A stretch of 64,000 nt of DNA from Gordionus sp. m RMFG-2023 (taxonomy: Eukaryota; Nematomorpha; Gordioida; Chordodea; Parachordodidae). Positions 22,923 to 33,164 of this stretch are shown here, piece after piece (position 1 is the stretch's first letter; each line of letters starts with the position of its first letter). A model generated the notes under the pieces. That model was not told the DNA's origin. It saw nothing but the letters and a program-made list of their open reading frames with translations, and searched no databases. Location: NCBI RefSeq assembly GCF_954871325.1, contig NC_088776.1:27948508-28012507 (forward strand). Direction: 5' to 3'. The position numbers and the translations under genes were made by a program.

Positions 22923-24015
22923 CTGTATAGTGGTTTGTACCTCTTGATTCCACCACCATAGTTCTTTGTGTGATTTGTTGCCTCCTTGTCAAGCCTAGCG
23001 TCGATTTTGCAGTGTCTATTAATCTGGATGAAAGGTCTATCCATATTTTTTCACTGACTTGTGAGGAATCTATTGTTTCAATGTTTGCATTGATTGCAAA
23101 GGCATCTGTCATTGTTTTTAATTTGCCCCATTTGATGCATGGTTCCAGTTTTATCTTGTTTTGAGTGGATTTATTTGAGATGTGTAAATCCATGACTAGT
23201 AGCTTGTGTTGTGCGGCGATATCTTCTCCTGGGATGACTTTGCAGTCTATTACATCTTTTAATATTCTGCGAGAGATTAGTATGTAATCTATCTGTGTTT
23301 TCCTTGTACCACTTTCGTATGTTATTAAATGACTATCCTTTTTCCTATAGTAGGTGTTGGTTAAGGCAAGGTCGAAGGCTGGCGCAAATTTCAGTATATG
23401 CTCTCCTTCATCATTTCTTTCTCCATATCCAAAACCACCATGATGCCTTTTGTAGCTATCTCTTGCTTTCCCCACATGCGCATTTAAGTCACCACCAATT
23501 ATGACTAGGTCATCCTTAGGGATTTCCATTACAGCTTCATCGAGGATACTAAAATCATCTTTCTCTTCTTCTTTGCAACCCGTTTGAGGAGCATATAATG
23601 AAAGGATGTGTAGTATTGATTGACCAATGCAGAGTTTTATCTTCATTAGTCTATCAGAGATCCTGTTGACTTCTACAACTGAGGAGGTTAGATCTTGGCT
23701 GAGGATGATGCCGACACCGTTCCTATTGCTAACAAGTCCATTATAGTACAATTTATACCCATCTCCAATCATCAAAGTTTTCTGTCCTTTCCATTTCGTC
23801 TCTTGTATGCACGCTATATCAACTTTTCTCCTGTTCAACATTGATGCCAATTCTCTCGTCTTACCTTTAAGCGTCCCAATATTCAAACTTGCCAGTCTTG
23901 TCTTCTTTGCTTTGACCTTTACTTTATTTTTCACAGGATGGAGGTCTACACCCTGCGCGTCGCATGGAGGGAACGCCCTAGCTTTCATATTCATATTTTC
24001 ATTTGTGTCCTTCAT
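22903..24015 (-). CDS. LINE apurinic/apyrimidinic endonuclease domain
   Basis: The open frame of 370 codons has the APE-type order: SLNIGTLKGK (~43-52), CIQETKWKG (Asn/Glu metal site), YNGLVSNRNGVGI, LSLYAPQ, IIGGDLNAHVG (~174-184, catalytic D-x-N), TYES..TQIDYIL and AAQHKLLVMD (~267, His-containing end). It nicks target DNA to prime reverse transcription. The first ATG at 24015 follows a ~150-bp leader. The frame runs off into an indel near 22975; the linker to the RT continues in another frame. Basic KVKVKAKK residues precede the domain. Confidence 0.85.
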   Translation of the reverse strand: MKDTNENMNMKARAFPPCDAQGVDLHPVKNKVKVKAKKTRLASLNIGTLKGKTRELASMLNRRKVDIACIQETKWKGQKTLMIGDGYKLYYNGLVSNRNGVGIILSQDLTSSVVEVNRISDRLMKIKLCIGQSILHILSLYAPQTGCKEEEKDDFSILDEAVMEIPKDDLVIIGGDLNAHVGKARDSYKRHHGGFGYGERNDEGEHILKFAPAFDLALTNTYYRKKDSHLITYESGTRKTQIDYILISRRILKDVIDCKVIPGEDIAAQHKLLVMDLHISNKSTQNKIKLEPCIKWGKLKTMTDAFAINANIETIDSSQVSEKIWIDLSSRLIDTAKSTLGLTRRQQITQRTMVVESRGTNHYTGEKSPL

Positions 24016-24160
24016 TTTGTTTATTGGACAGGTATCCTTAGCACCCGGCTGTCCAGGCCTGTCGGTGACCGGGGTGTCATCTCTAAGCTCCGAAATTCAT
24101 CATACCATATGTCTTTACACATCAGTCATCGAAGAAAAACTTGAAAGTTTTTATGGTTCT

Positions 24161-24238
24161 TACCAGGATTGAACCCGCGTCCTTGTTCATGCTCGTGTTT
24201 CCAAGCCTACATCTTACCCATTAGGCCACCCCGGCGAT
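24161..24238 (-). promoter_or_regulatory. tRNA-like 5' end of the LINE with A and B boxes
   Basis: The minus strand starts GCCGGGGTGGCCTAATGG. It has an A-box-like TGGCCTAATGGGTAAG (24213-24228) and, about 40 bases on, a B-box-like GGGTTCAATCCTGG (24163-24176). Order and spacing match an internal RNA polymerase III promoter. A full cloverleaf is not convincing (the T stem mispairs), so it reads as a promoter captured from a tRNA or SINE, not a working tRNA. Confidence 0.55.
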
Positions 24239-24285
24239 AAGTTATATTTATTTATTAATCATAATATAAATTCTAGGTTTTAATA

Positions 24286-25031
24286 ATGTCCTCCATTATA
24301 GATTTAGAAGATAATACATCTACTTCTATTGATGTGACAGCAGATATAAGTGAGAATGAGGATCTTTTACCATTTCATAATTTACGTAAGTATTTTACTT
24401 TTGTGAAACGGATGGAAGTAACCAATGATCTATGCAAAATGCTTTTTATGCACAAACAAAATATCTTCTTCAAAGATTAGAAGTTCAAACCTAAAGAGGC
24501 ATTTAGAAGTAATTAATTTAAAAATACAATTTTTATTATTTGTGAAGATCATAACAATATGCATATAATAAAAATTATAGATTTCCTTCACTATATGATG
24601 ACAGGAATATATTGGCATCAATAATTTACCCAAAATTTAAGCTCAATTGGCCTTTTATTGATCTACCACAAAATTTGTTGTTAAAGAAAGGTTAATTGCC
24701 CATTTAGAAAATATACAGGATCAATCATATGCAGATCCTTCAAATGAATGCATGGATCGATACCTTTTTTGGGAAAAACTCGTCACAAAATGCTCTTTCC
24801 ATTAATAATTTTTTTTATTCTAATGATGATTCAGTGAATATTTTTAATAATTATGTTAATTTGAAAGAAACATTTATTGAATATAACACACCTTTACCAT
24901 CAAATTTATACCATATTTATTTATTTTTTATATTAGTTAATTTTGTATCGATCAGAAATTTAAATAAGAAAAGGATCGTGATCGTGATCGCGATCCTTTT
25001 TTTTAATAAGATCAATCCTGGATTTCGATGA
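24286..25031 (+). pseudogene. hAT A transposase relic (BED end plus C-terminal piece)
   Basis: The first piece (24286-24480) has the acidic lead and the LRKYFTFVK segment typical just before a hAT BED finger, then shifts frame. Later text (24729-24900) includes WIDTFFGKN and ETFIEYNTPLPS, the entry to the hAT dimerisation domain, but the domain (SSAPVERLF in element B) is deleted. The remaining frame reads into subterminal palindromes. Not functional. Confidence 0.6.
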
Positions 25032-25994
25032 ATTTATATTAATATAAATATATTCGATTTAACGTAATTTAATCGATCCGGCTAGCCCTGAATCTACTAT
25101 GCACTTAAAATAATTGTAACTAGTGGCTAGTTATATTTAAAAAAAGAAAACTATTAACTGTAACTAGTTATATTTTCCCAAATTTAACTACTAACTTAAC
25201 CAGTTGTATTACATTGCCAAATTAACTTTTAACAACACTATTTATTTTATATTGTACTTTAAAAATGAATTTCGTAAAATTCCTTACAAATCATGTCAAA
25301 ATTTTACCAATAATTCATCTAATAATCGAAAAACCTCGCTTATATAAGGTATAATTATAATATTTAAAATAAAATACTCTAACTTTTTTTTCTTATAACT
25401 ATTTATAACATTTTTTTATAAAATATTCCTATCTTTAAGTAAAATTCTTTATAAAATAATTATCTATAAAATACATTCTTTATAAAATAATTCTTTATAA
25501 AATACATTGTTTATAAAATAATTCTCTATAAAATCATTCTCTGTAAAATCATTCTCTATAAAATTATTCTCTATAAAATTATTCTCTGTAAAATCATTCT
25601 CTATAAAATTATTCTTTATAAAATCATTCTCTATAAAATTATTCTCTATAAAATCATTCTCTGTAGAATCATTCTCTATAAAATTATTCTCTATAAAATC
25701 CTTCTCTATAAAATCCTTCTCTATAAAATCCTTCTCTATAAAATCCTTCTCTATAAAATCCTTCTCTATAAAATCCTTCTCTATAAAATAGTTCTCTGTA
25801 AAATCATTCTCTATATACGACATTCTATATAAATGACATTCTCTATAATTGTTTTCTCTATAAAAAATTCTTTGTAAAATACATTCTCTATAAAATAATT
25901 TTCTATAAAATAATTATATATAATCGACATTCTCTATAATTGTTTTCTCTGTAAAATTTCTCTATAATTGTTTTCTCTGTAACGAAGCGATACC
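25027..25994 (-). repeat. Right MULE terminal repeat with minisatellite
   Basis: Inverted partner of 14545-15580. The outer half (about 25440-25985) is a 15-bp minisatellite; a homogeneous run at 25680-25800 has at least six near-identical units. Because 15 is a multiple of three it creates a spurious minus-strand frame (DFIEK repeats). Confidence 0.85.
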
Positions 25995-26047
25995 GGTAGG
26001 TATTGGTATATGTTTGAGGGTAAATAATTTTTTGAGGGAGTAGGCAT

Positions 26048-27122
26048 CATAGGCGTAGCCGGGGGGAGGGGAGGTCAAGGGAAATCTCCCCCCTTCAGAA
26101 ATTTATCACTTTTGTGAATATCATTTTAAGCTACTAAAAAATATCACCCTTAATCCTCCCCCTACTCCCTGACTCCCAAAAATGTATGCATAAACAATAA
26201 TTTGGAAGAAAGAAGTAAAAGTTGATATTTTTTTATATAAAACTAATCAATAATTTATACATTTTTGGAAAAAAGCATTTATATATAAAAAAAAGTGAAC
26301 CAAAAATGTTTAAGAAATGGAATATAAAAGAAAAAAATGAAATGTATTAAAAGTATTAATAATAGATCCATAAAATTAATAAATAATATAATATATGAAA
26401 TATATTTTTTTATAAAGTGAGTAATTTTAATTTATTTATCTTCAATGACATATATATGTCATTGAGTATATCTAATTTTATCAATTATCATAAGACAATC
26501 AAGTAATTTTTACCAATTTAGCGAATTATATATTTTACAGAAAACTATAAAATATTGATAAGGACATCAGAAAATATCTTTTAAAGACATTGTGGGATGA
26601 ATAATGTGAAGATTAATTTTAAATATCGTTTATATTTAAAATAAATATTGGCGTTAAATAATTAAATGTAAATTGTTGCTATATTTATTATCAGAGCATT
26701 GATTAGTAAAATTTGTTAAAATATTAACTGTAATATATTCGCCAACTGTCAAATACGTCTGTAAAAGTGGAATTTTACCTAGTATTTTGTAACTAATTCT
26801 ATATAATAGAGAAATATCAACTATATGTCTACTTTTTATAATTAAATTTCTTATACTTGTTTGGAATAAATTATTACCTTGCTATTTTATTAATGTATAT
26901 ACAAGTAATTTATTATATTTTATAAAAATTAATAAAAATATATTTCATATTTGTTCCAGGCTTATTTTTTTTTATTAAAATAATCTTGTAAAAAAATTTT
27001 ATGACTATATATAGATTAAGGTAACCCGGCCGAAGGCCTTCCTAAAATGGAATCTGGGGGGAAGCCCCCAGTAATTTTTTAATTCCCCCCCCCCTTAGGA
27101 AAATCCTGGCTATACCTATGCT
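26048..27122. mobile_element. Non-autonomous hAT-like element (CATAGGCGTAGCC ends)
   Basis: The ends CATAGGCGTAGCC and, reversed, CATAGGTATAGCC are flanked by AGTAGGCAT at 26039-26047 and 27123-27131. The interior is non-coding and AT-rich with G/C runs next to each end. Its right ~310 bp recurs at 56330-56640, and a shorter stretch near 61690-61780. Confidence 0.7.
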
Positions 27123-27183
27123 AGTAGGCATTAATTTTTTGGGGGTAGGTATTGATTTTTGGAGGGTATTTTTTGACTTAAAT

Positions 27184-27690
27184 TTAGTGCTGTAAAGTAA
27201 CGTCGTTATCTTTTTTGATAAAGGAACGCCATTCGTTACCTTCTACTAGAGCTAACTAGTAACGGTAACGCAAAACGTTTCTTGAAAAATATATTTTATT
27301 GTACAATAAAATTAACTTTATTTATTTTTTAATATAAATAATTTATGCCCAGTTTTTAATTCATATCGACCACCATTCCTTCATTTTTATTTTAAATTCT
27401 CGTTGATTTAATTAATATTCAATTAAAATTCAAAGTAAATGTTAGTAATAATATTATTATTCTATTTTATAATTTATTTTAAGAATATTATGTCCATAGT
27501 ACTTATTTCTTCAGAAGAAGATGATTTATCACTTCTGGCCTCAATTTGAAACATATTTTACATCAATTAAGAAAATTAAGGGTATAAAGTCTACACTTTT
27601 TAAATATAAATTATGTACTACTTAAATATTTCAACCTCAATGTCCAGCACTTCAAACTTTATGAAAGTAAAAAGATGAATTAGTATATTA
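27184..27690 (+). mobile_element. Left part of another hAT element with a BED-finger relic
   Basis: It begins TAGTGCTGTAAAGTAACG, followed by copies of a GTAACG/CGTTAC motif. Around 27500-27680 the plus strand encodes decayed BED-finger features (HFTSIKK..., then an STS-like segment in another frame). No right end was found. Confidence 0.5.
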
Positions 27691-29911
27691 TTATTAAATA
27701 TTTTTCTAATAATAGAATATTAAATCATGGGTATAATCTATTAAAATAATCCTCAAAAAATGTCAATCAAATTTAGCCCAATAATTTTTTCTTTTAAAAA
27801 ATATTTATCCAATAAAAATGATTATAGCGTAATCGGTCCAATGGTTAATCATCATACCAACTCAAAATTTATTCAATTTAGCTACCATTAATAACATATT
27901 TTACCATCTTCATAAGGTTAAATCTTTTATAGTTATTATTTAATCATATAATTTTTTTAAAATAATAAATTCATACTACGAAAATCAACTTTTATATACT
28001 CAACCTACAGAAGACGTTAATATATTGGGCTGCAGGCTAAATATTCATTTTTCATTAAAATCAAAAAAATCTGTTTAGATAATTAAGAATGAGTCTTTTA
28101 AAATAGCTTTAATGAAATTTAAACTTAAATATAGGCTGAATAAAGGAGAGTTTTAATGTCACAATATGTCTCTCGGAATTTAGGAGTAAAACAATTAATA
28201 AAATGTTCTCGAAATTTGTTATCAAAAGTATTTTTTGATAATATCCATGTTAGGAAGAGGATTCTGAATATAATACGAATGACATGCTATTTTGACTTCC
28301 CATTTAATACTTAATCCTAATTGCTATGTATACCTAATAAATTAAGACCCTGGATTTTGACCCATGGCAATTATTTTTGCTAATAAACTTCTTAATAGCC
28401 AATTGCAATGGGATGGATCAAAACAGAGTTTTTGTGACACAATCAGGTCGATCCTATATTTGATAGGAGGTTTTTGTTTAGGCTGCATCCAATATGTTTT
28501 GAAAAAATCCTTAAAATTTTAAAATTTTCATAAATTAACAACAAAACACTTTCTTCACATTTAAATTAAAAAAAAATTAAAATATTCAAATTGCTTGATA
28601 TGATTCAATTATTAGTTATTAATTAAAAGTTATGTAAATATTTTTGTATTTATTACCTTTCAGTTGTTAAACTTTGTATTAATATTTGATAATGGTTATA
28701 TTTAAATTTTATTTATATACTTAATAATACATTTATGTTGTAAATAATTGTATCAATATTTAATAAACAATTGGAAAGCCATTAATAACTTTTTAAAGAT
28801 AATTTTTCCATAAAATTATTATATTTATTATATAATAAAATTGTAATAAAAATAATATAATATCTTTTAAAAGTAGGAATAGGAATATTTTTATTAATAA
28901 CTATAGGGTTTACATTTTCTTTGTTGGCATTATCTTGATCTAGCTATTATTCAATAATAAATATCAAATAATAGTAATAAAATGTACAGAAATTATAGTA
29001 TCATTAAAGGAATCAATAGACATATTTTGTTCAATACTATTTATATCATTAAGTGGGTTTGCATTTTATTAAGGTATGTAGCAGCCTATTAAAATATTTT
29101 AATTTTATATACAATAAAATAATTTCCAGATGTCAATTTTCATATTCCTAAAATAAAAAACTATTTTATAATTTTGTCTTTTAATATTTTACATTTGTCT
29201 GTTTTAAAACTTGACTCAGAATATTTCGTAATATCTTCAATATTTCCTTTAACCATATATATTGTTCAACATAAAGTTGATCCTTATTTTCCAGCACCTT
29301 TTAAAATAAATTATAATATAATTTTTTATTTTTACCAGATTTTGTTGGGTTAAAGAATATAATTTAGTAAATTTAGCCTTTACAGCTAAAAATTTCTTTT
29401 TCACTTTATCATAATTCAAGTTATATTTTTCCTATTTCCTCCCAAATTTTCCTATTTTCTACAGAATATCTAATTTTTAAGTCATTTTTGCACCAGAAGT
29501 TCCTGTGCACACTTATGCTTTCCATAAAATTATATTCAGAGACACTAAAAAATATATTAATATAAAAGGCTATAATTGTTTGGGTTAGTAAATTTATAAA
29601 AATTAACAGCATTAAAAATTGTACTTATTAATTTTTTTATAAAAATTTCACAAATGAATAAATTTTTATTGGAATTTGTTTTTTTAAATTATTTTCTAAA
29701 AAAAAATAAATTTTTATAAATACCGAAAAATGAAATAGGACACTATTTAATTTTTACATTAAAAATAGCTTATGTTAATTTTTTCTTAAAATTTATTTAT
29801 TTATTTAGATTTTGGACACATCCTTAAAAGAGTATTTATGAAGATCTTAAAAGTATTTAAATGATTTTTTTGAGCTAAGTGTAGGTTTTATATGAAATTC
29901 ATGTGTATATT
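27691..29911. other. AT-rich DNA without recognised features
   Basis: Frames are short and unremarkable. A tRNA-like A-box stretch near 27835 lacks a B box. No repeats were matched elsewhere in the window. Confidence 0.45.
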
Positions 29912-30723
29912 CAGAGTTGTTAAAGGATCGAATCAAAAGATCGCCGATCCTGGATTCGATTCTAAATTTGTCAATTTTCTCGGATTTAAGATCCTGACCT
30001 TAAAATGTGGATCGTAATCGCGATCATTTTTTTTAAATATTCGATCCCGATCCTTTTAAAAATTATTTTTTTACTTAAAAAGCAATAAATAAAATAAAAA
30101 TTTTGAAAATTAAATTTAAATATTATTTTAAAAAATATGTATCTCTACATCATATTTTATCAACCACCATTCCACCAGATTTTATATCAATTTCCCAAAT
30201 TTTTTGTAAGAACAAGTTATATTTATTAATTATATTATAATATAAATTCTAGGTTTTAATTATGTCCTCCATTATAGATTTAGAAGATGATATATCTACT
30301 TCTATTGATGTGACAGCAGATATAAGTGACAATGAGAATCTTTTACCATTTCATAATTTACGTAAATATTTTAGTTTATGTAAAACTGATGGGTAATTAA
30401 TTCTTTTAAAAATACAATTTTTATTATTTGTGAAGATCATAACCATATGCATATAATAAAAATTATAGATTTCCTTCACTATATGATGACAGTAGGCATC
30501 AATAATTTACCCAAAATTTCAGCTTAATTGGCCTTTTATTAATCTGCCACAAATTGTTGCTAAAATACAGGGTCAACCATATGCAGATCTTTCAAATGAA
30601 AGCATGGATCGATACCTTTTGTGGGAAAAACTCGTCACCAAAATGCTCTTTCCATTAATATTTTTTTTAATTCTAATGATGATTCAGTGAATATTTTTAA
30701 TAATTATGTTAATTTAAAAAAAA

Positions 30724-30912
30724 ACATTTATTGAATATAACACACCTTTACCATCAAGCGCTCCTGTAGAGCGCTTGTTTTGTAAAGCTAAACATGTACT
30801 TAATGAAAAACGTGGTTGTTTAAATGATGATAATTTAAAAAAATTTTTATTATTAAAGGCTAATTTAATTATAAATAAATATATTCTAATTGATATTATT
30901 GATTTACAATAA
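30724..30912 (+). pseudogene. hAT dimerisation (hATC) domain of element B
   Basis: The frame reads TFIEYNTPLP, then SSAPVERLFCKAKHVLNEKR and LLLKANL before TAA 30910-30912. The (S/T)S-APVER-F motif and the following basic helix are the conserved C-terminal dimerisation core of hAT transposases. The catalytic region upstream (30250-30720) is present only as frame-shifted scraps with internal deletions. Confidence 0.75.
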
Positions 30913-31439
30913 ATTAATAATAGATTTTATCTGAACATCATTGGCGTACGCAGCGGGGGGAAGCAGGGGGACAGACCCCCCCCCCCCCCAAAGCTAAAAA
31001 ATGCAGATGCCGGGTATATTTTTCAAAAATGTTTTTGTTTAGAGTGATGTGCAGATTTAATTTAAAACATATCCATATTTTTTAATTCGTTTGTAAATAA
31101 AAATTTTAACTTGTAAAAATTGATAAGAATATATAAATATGTTATTTTAACAACTTTTTACAAGTCAAATAATTTTATTTTCAAATAAATTAATAAATAT
31201 TGAAATGTTTTGAATTAAATTTACACTATATTAATTTATATTTGTTAATATTTATTCCTATCTCATATTAAATATATATTTAATTACATTTATTATCACA
31301 TTCATCGCTAAGTTTATCAATTAATTTCGATTTCAAGTTATCCGGCGTAATATTATCTTACTATTTTCAAATTTTTAGTGGCGTAATATTTATCTACCAT
31401 TTTTAAATTTCTAGTCAAATAATAATTGAAATTCAAGTA

Positions 31440-32662
31440 GAAAGAAATTGCAACCTTGTTTTACGAGATAGAGTCTCCGCCATCAAGCAGTAACAGCTTT
31501 TATGGAGTTAGAAGAGCCGATTATTTGCTATTACTGACATATCACAATGGCCTGAAAGAAATTTTTCCTTAGAAGCAAGAAAATTATTGGATTCAATGCT
31601 TATTCCAAATTTTATTTCTCATTAGAATGTACAACTATTTTATGTATTACTTTTCAAAAACATGATGACTTGATTAAGAAGATGAGAATAGCGGAGAGCA
31701 TTTTATTAGAATTCAAGGAAATTAGGGCTAATGTTTATGAAGAATTTCATATTTTATATGTTATTGTTAAGTCAAAAGCAGGGCTATACGTGTTTAATAT
31801 TTGTCTCACTCGACTTGCAGCAAGGCAAGCTCATAGTTAAAACATTAATATAGGATCATTAGAAGAGTATATCTTAGATACAAATACATTTATAAACCAG
31901 CACTTACCAATCTGAAAATATTATTTCCATAAAAGCCTTCCCAACCTTTTTCAGATGGTTATAGAAAAAAAATATATTTGTTGGATTTTTATCATGAAGA
32001 TGTTAAAGTATCTTATGATGCCTTATTAGCTGAATAACTATGTTTATAAGATTAACTATGGTTGATACAGTCCTAAAAAATGCTATGGATGCTCTGCATT
32101 ATTTCAAACACATTTTAGATTATATTCCCAATGTATTAAAAGGGTTTATATATATTAGCAACTCTTCCCAATAGTAAACTAATGAGAGAACATTCTCTTT
32201 TTTAAGAAGAATAACAGAGCCCTGCAGAGGTACCATTTGCAGGGCACGACCAGGATTTTTCCGGCTAAGCTCAATTTTTAGTCCCGGCCCGGCCTATTTT
32301 TAAATAAAATTTTCAGGCCCGACCCGGATTTTTTTAAAATAAATTATATTTATTTTGATTTTTATAGCTACTAATAACGATTTCAAATATAGGCTGTTTT
32401 AAAATATACAGTCCAGCCCGGATATTTTTTTTAAAAAAATTCAGGCTCAGCCCGGGTGTTTTTTTAAAAAAATTTCGGGCCCGGCCATACGGCCCGGCCT
32501 GGGAGCCGGGCCTGCACGTCTCTGATACCAAGAAGTACAACTTTTGAAAGTAGATTGAAAGGTTTGGATCTTTTGAATATTCATAGGCATTTGACAACAA
32601 GCAAGGATGAGATAAATGAAAAATTAGCGCAATCCCAACAAAGATTGAATTTTACATTGTAA
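31440..32662 (+). pseudogene. hAT family C transposase C-terminal half, decayed and MITE-split
   Basis: Recognisable pieces include ITFQKHDDLIKKM, LTRLAARQAHS and, flanking the MITE, a LATLPNSKLMREHSLFLRRI segment followed by RSTTFESRLKGLDLLNIHR. The last two are the hATC dimerisation core of the ZMYM1/P52rIPK-like hAT group. Many stops and frame changes lie between them. The MITE sits exactly between RRI and the RSTT helix, in both this copy and the one at 36684. Confidence 0.65.
32215..32524. repeat. CAGAGACCTGCAG-family MITE inside hAT C, copy 1
   Basis: The ends are CAGAGCCCTGCAGAGG and GTCTCTG. GGCCCGGCC motifs alternate with T/A runs. The target duplication is not clean. Confidence 0.75.
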
Positions 32663-33164
32663 ATATATAACTTACAAAATACAATTATTCCCTAAGCTTT
32701 TTGTGTATTAATTTATATTTCTAACATTTAAATTTTTTATACTTTATATATAAATTTGAAAGCTCAAAAAATTCAAATTTCTATTTTGGGTCATTTAAGT
32801 AATTCTTTATATATAATTTTTTTATAATTCACATTAATTTAAAAATGTGTAATAGAAATAGTTATTAGTCCTAATAAATTTATGCTTGATATTTTTAAAA
32901 AACAATAATATTTCTTAAAAAAATTTATTATACCCCCCCCCCCCCCCCAAGACCTAATTCCTGCGTACGCGCCTGCTGAACATTGTATATATATAATCCA
33001 TACAAGGTAGTTTTAATAGTAAAAAAAATATAATATTAGTAAATCACAATTATATAAAGTTATTAATTCTTGCTATTTTTTACTGATTGAGATTCAAGTA
33101 CATTTTAGCGTTAACATTATAATAGGCAGCAAATTGGCCAAAGTCTATTCTATGCATAGTGTTC

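Larger units (their letters stand above)
21065..24238 (-). mobile_element. RTE-like LINE, near full-length, with an 18-bp target duplication
   Basis: An 18-base duplication, AAGTTATATTTATTTATT, lies at 21047-21064 and 24239-24256. Element B carries the uninterrupted site near 30217. On the minus strand the order is a tRNA-like 5' end, apurinic endonuclease, linker, reverse transcriptase and poly-A. The stop codon is followed within a few bases by the A tract, so there is essentially no 3' UTR, typical of the RTE group. The clade call (RTE/RTE-X) rests on that and on the endonuclease and RT motifs. At least four frame breaks make it inactive, though the perfect duplication suggests a young insertion. 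Confidence 0.85.
20743..25026 (+). mobile_element. hAT element A (CAGAGTTGTTAAA family), interrupted by a LINE
   Basis: The left end CAGAGTTGTTAAAAGATC and first ~300 bp match element B (29912-34790). The right part ends in repeated GATCGCGATC palindromes, but the outer right terminus kept in B is missing here. Coding relics are an N-terminal BED region (24286-24480) and a C-terminal piece (24729-24900); the dimerisation block present in B is deleted. The LINE at 21065-24238 is inserted, and B shows the empty site. Confidence 0.75.
14545..25994 (-). mobile_element. Mutator-like element (MULE) with minisatellite TIRs and nested insertions
   Basis: A perfect 9-bp duplication, GGTAGGTAT, lies at 14536-14544 and 25995-26003. 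The termini (GGTTCCACGTCATTACAGAG on the left, GGTATCGCTTCGTTACAGAG reverse-complemented on the right) open into inverted repeats of about 1 kb (14545-15580 and 25027-25994). A MULE-type transposase C-terminus remains at 20069-20712. Nine-base duplications, long TIRs and the transposase together identify a MULE. Most of its own interior is gone and the 11.45 kb span is mostly later insertions (15595-19424 and 20743-25026). A partial direct copy of inner TIR sequence at about 19780-19900 shows internal rearrangement. Confidence 0.8.
30939..32975 (+). mobile_element. hAT family C, copy 1 (GGCGTACGCAG ends)
   Basis: An exact 8-bp duplication, CTGAACAT, lies at 30931-30938 and 32976-32983. The ends are CATTGGCGTACGCAG and CAGGCGCGTACGCAG (reverse-complemented), each followed by long C/G runs. 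It contains a decayed transposase and a CAGAGACCTGCAG-type MITE. A second, right-truncated copy is at 36684-38287. Confidence 0.8.

Noticed and set aside
21276-24172. Several plus-strand frames of 64-121 codons
   Set aside because: They are antisense shadows of the minus-strand LINE endonuclease and RT frames.
15358-25237. TAGTGTTGTTAA motifs as ends of a separate hAT
   Set aside because: The same flanking sequence surrounds the motif at three places, including both MULE termini, and no 8-bp duplication fits; it is internal to the MULE terminal repeats.
25464-25823. 119-codon minus frame of repeating DFIEK/NDFIEN
   Set aside because: It is a by-product of the 15-bp minisatellite in the MULE terminus; a unit divisible by three keeps any frame open.
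25440-25985. CRISPR-like regular array
   Set aside because: Units are adjacent without unique spacers, lie in a eukaryotic transposon terminus, and have an inverted partner at 14560-15110.
27835-27870. tRNA-like A box (GGTCCAATGGTTAATC)
   Set aside because: No B box or acceptor pairing follows within tRNA distance.
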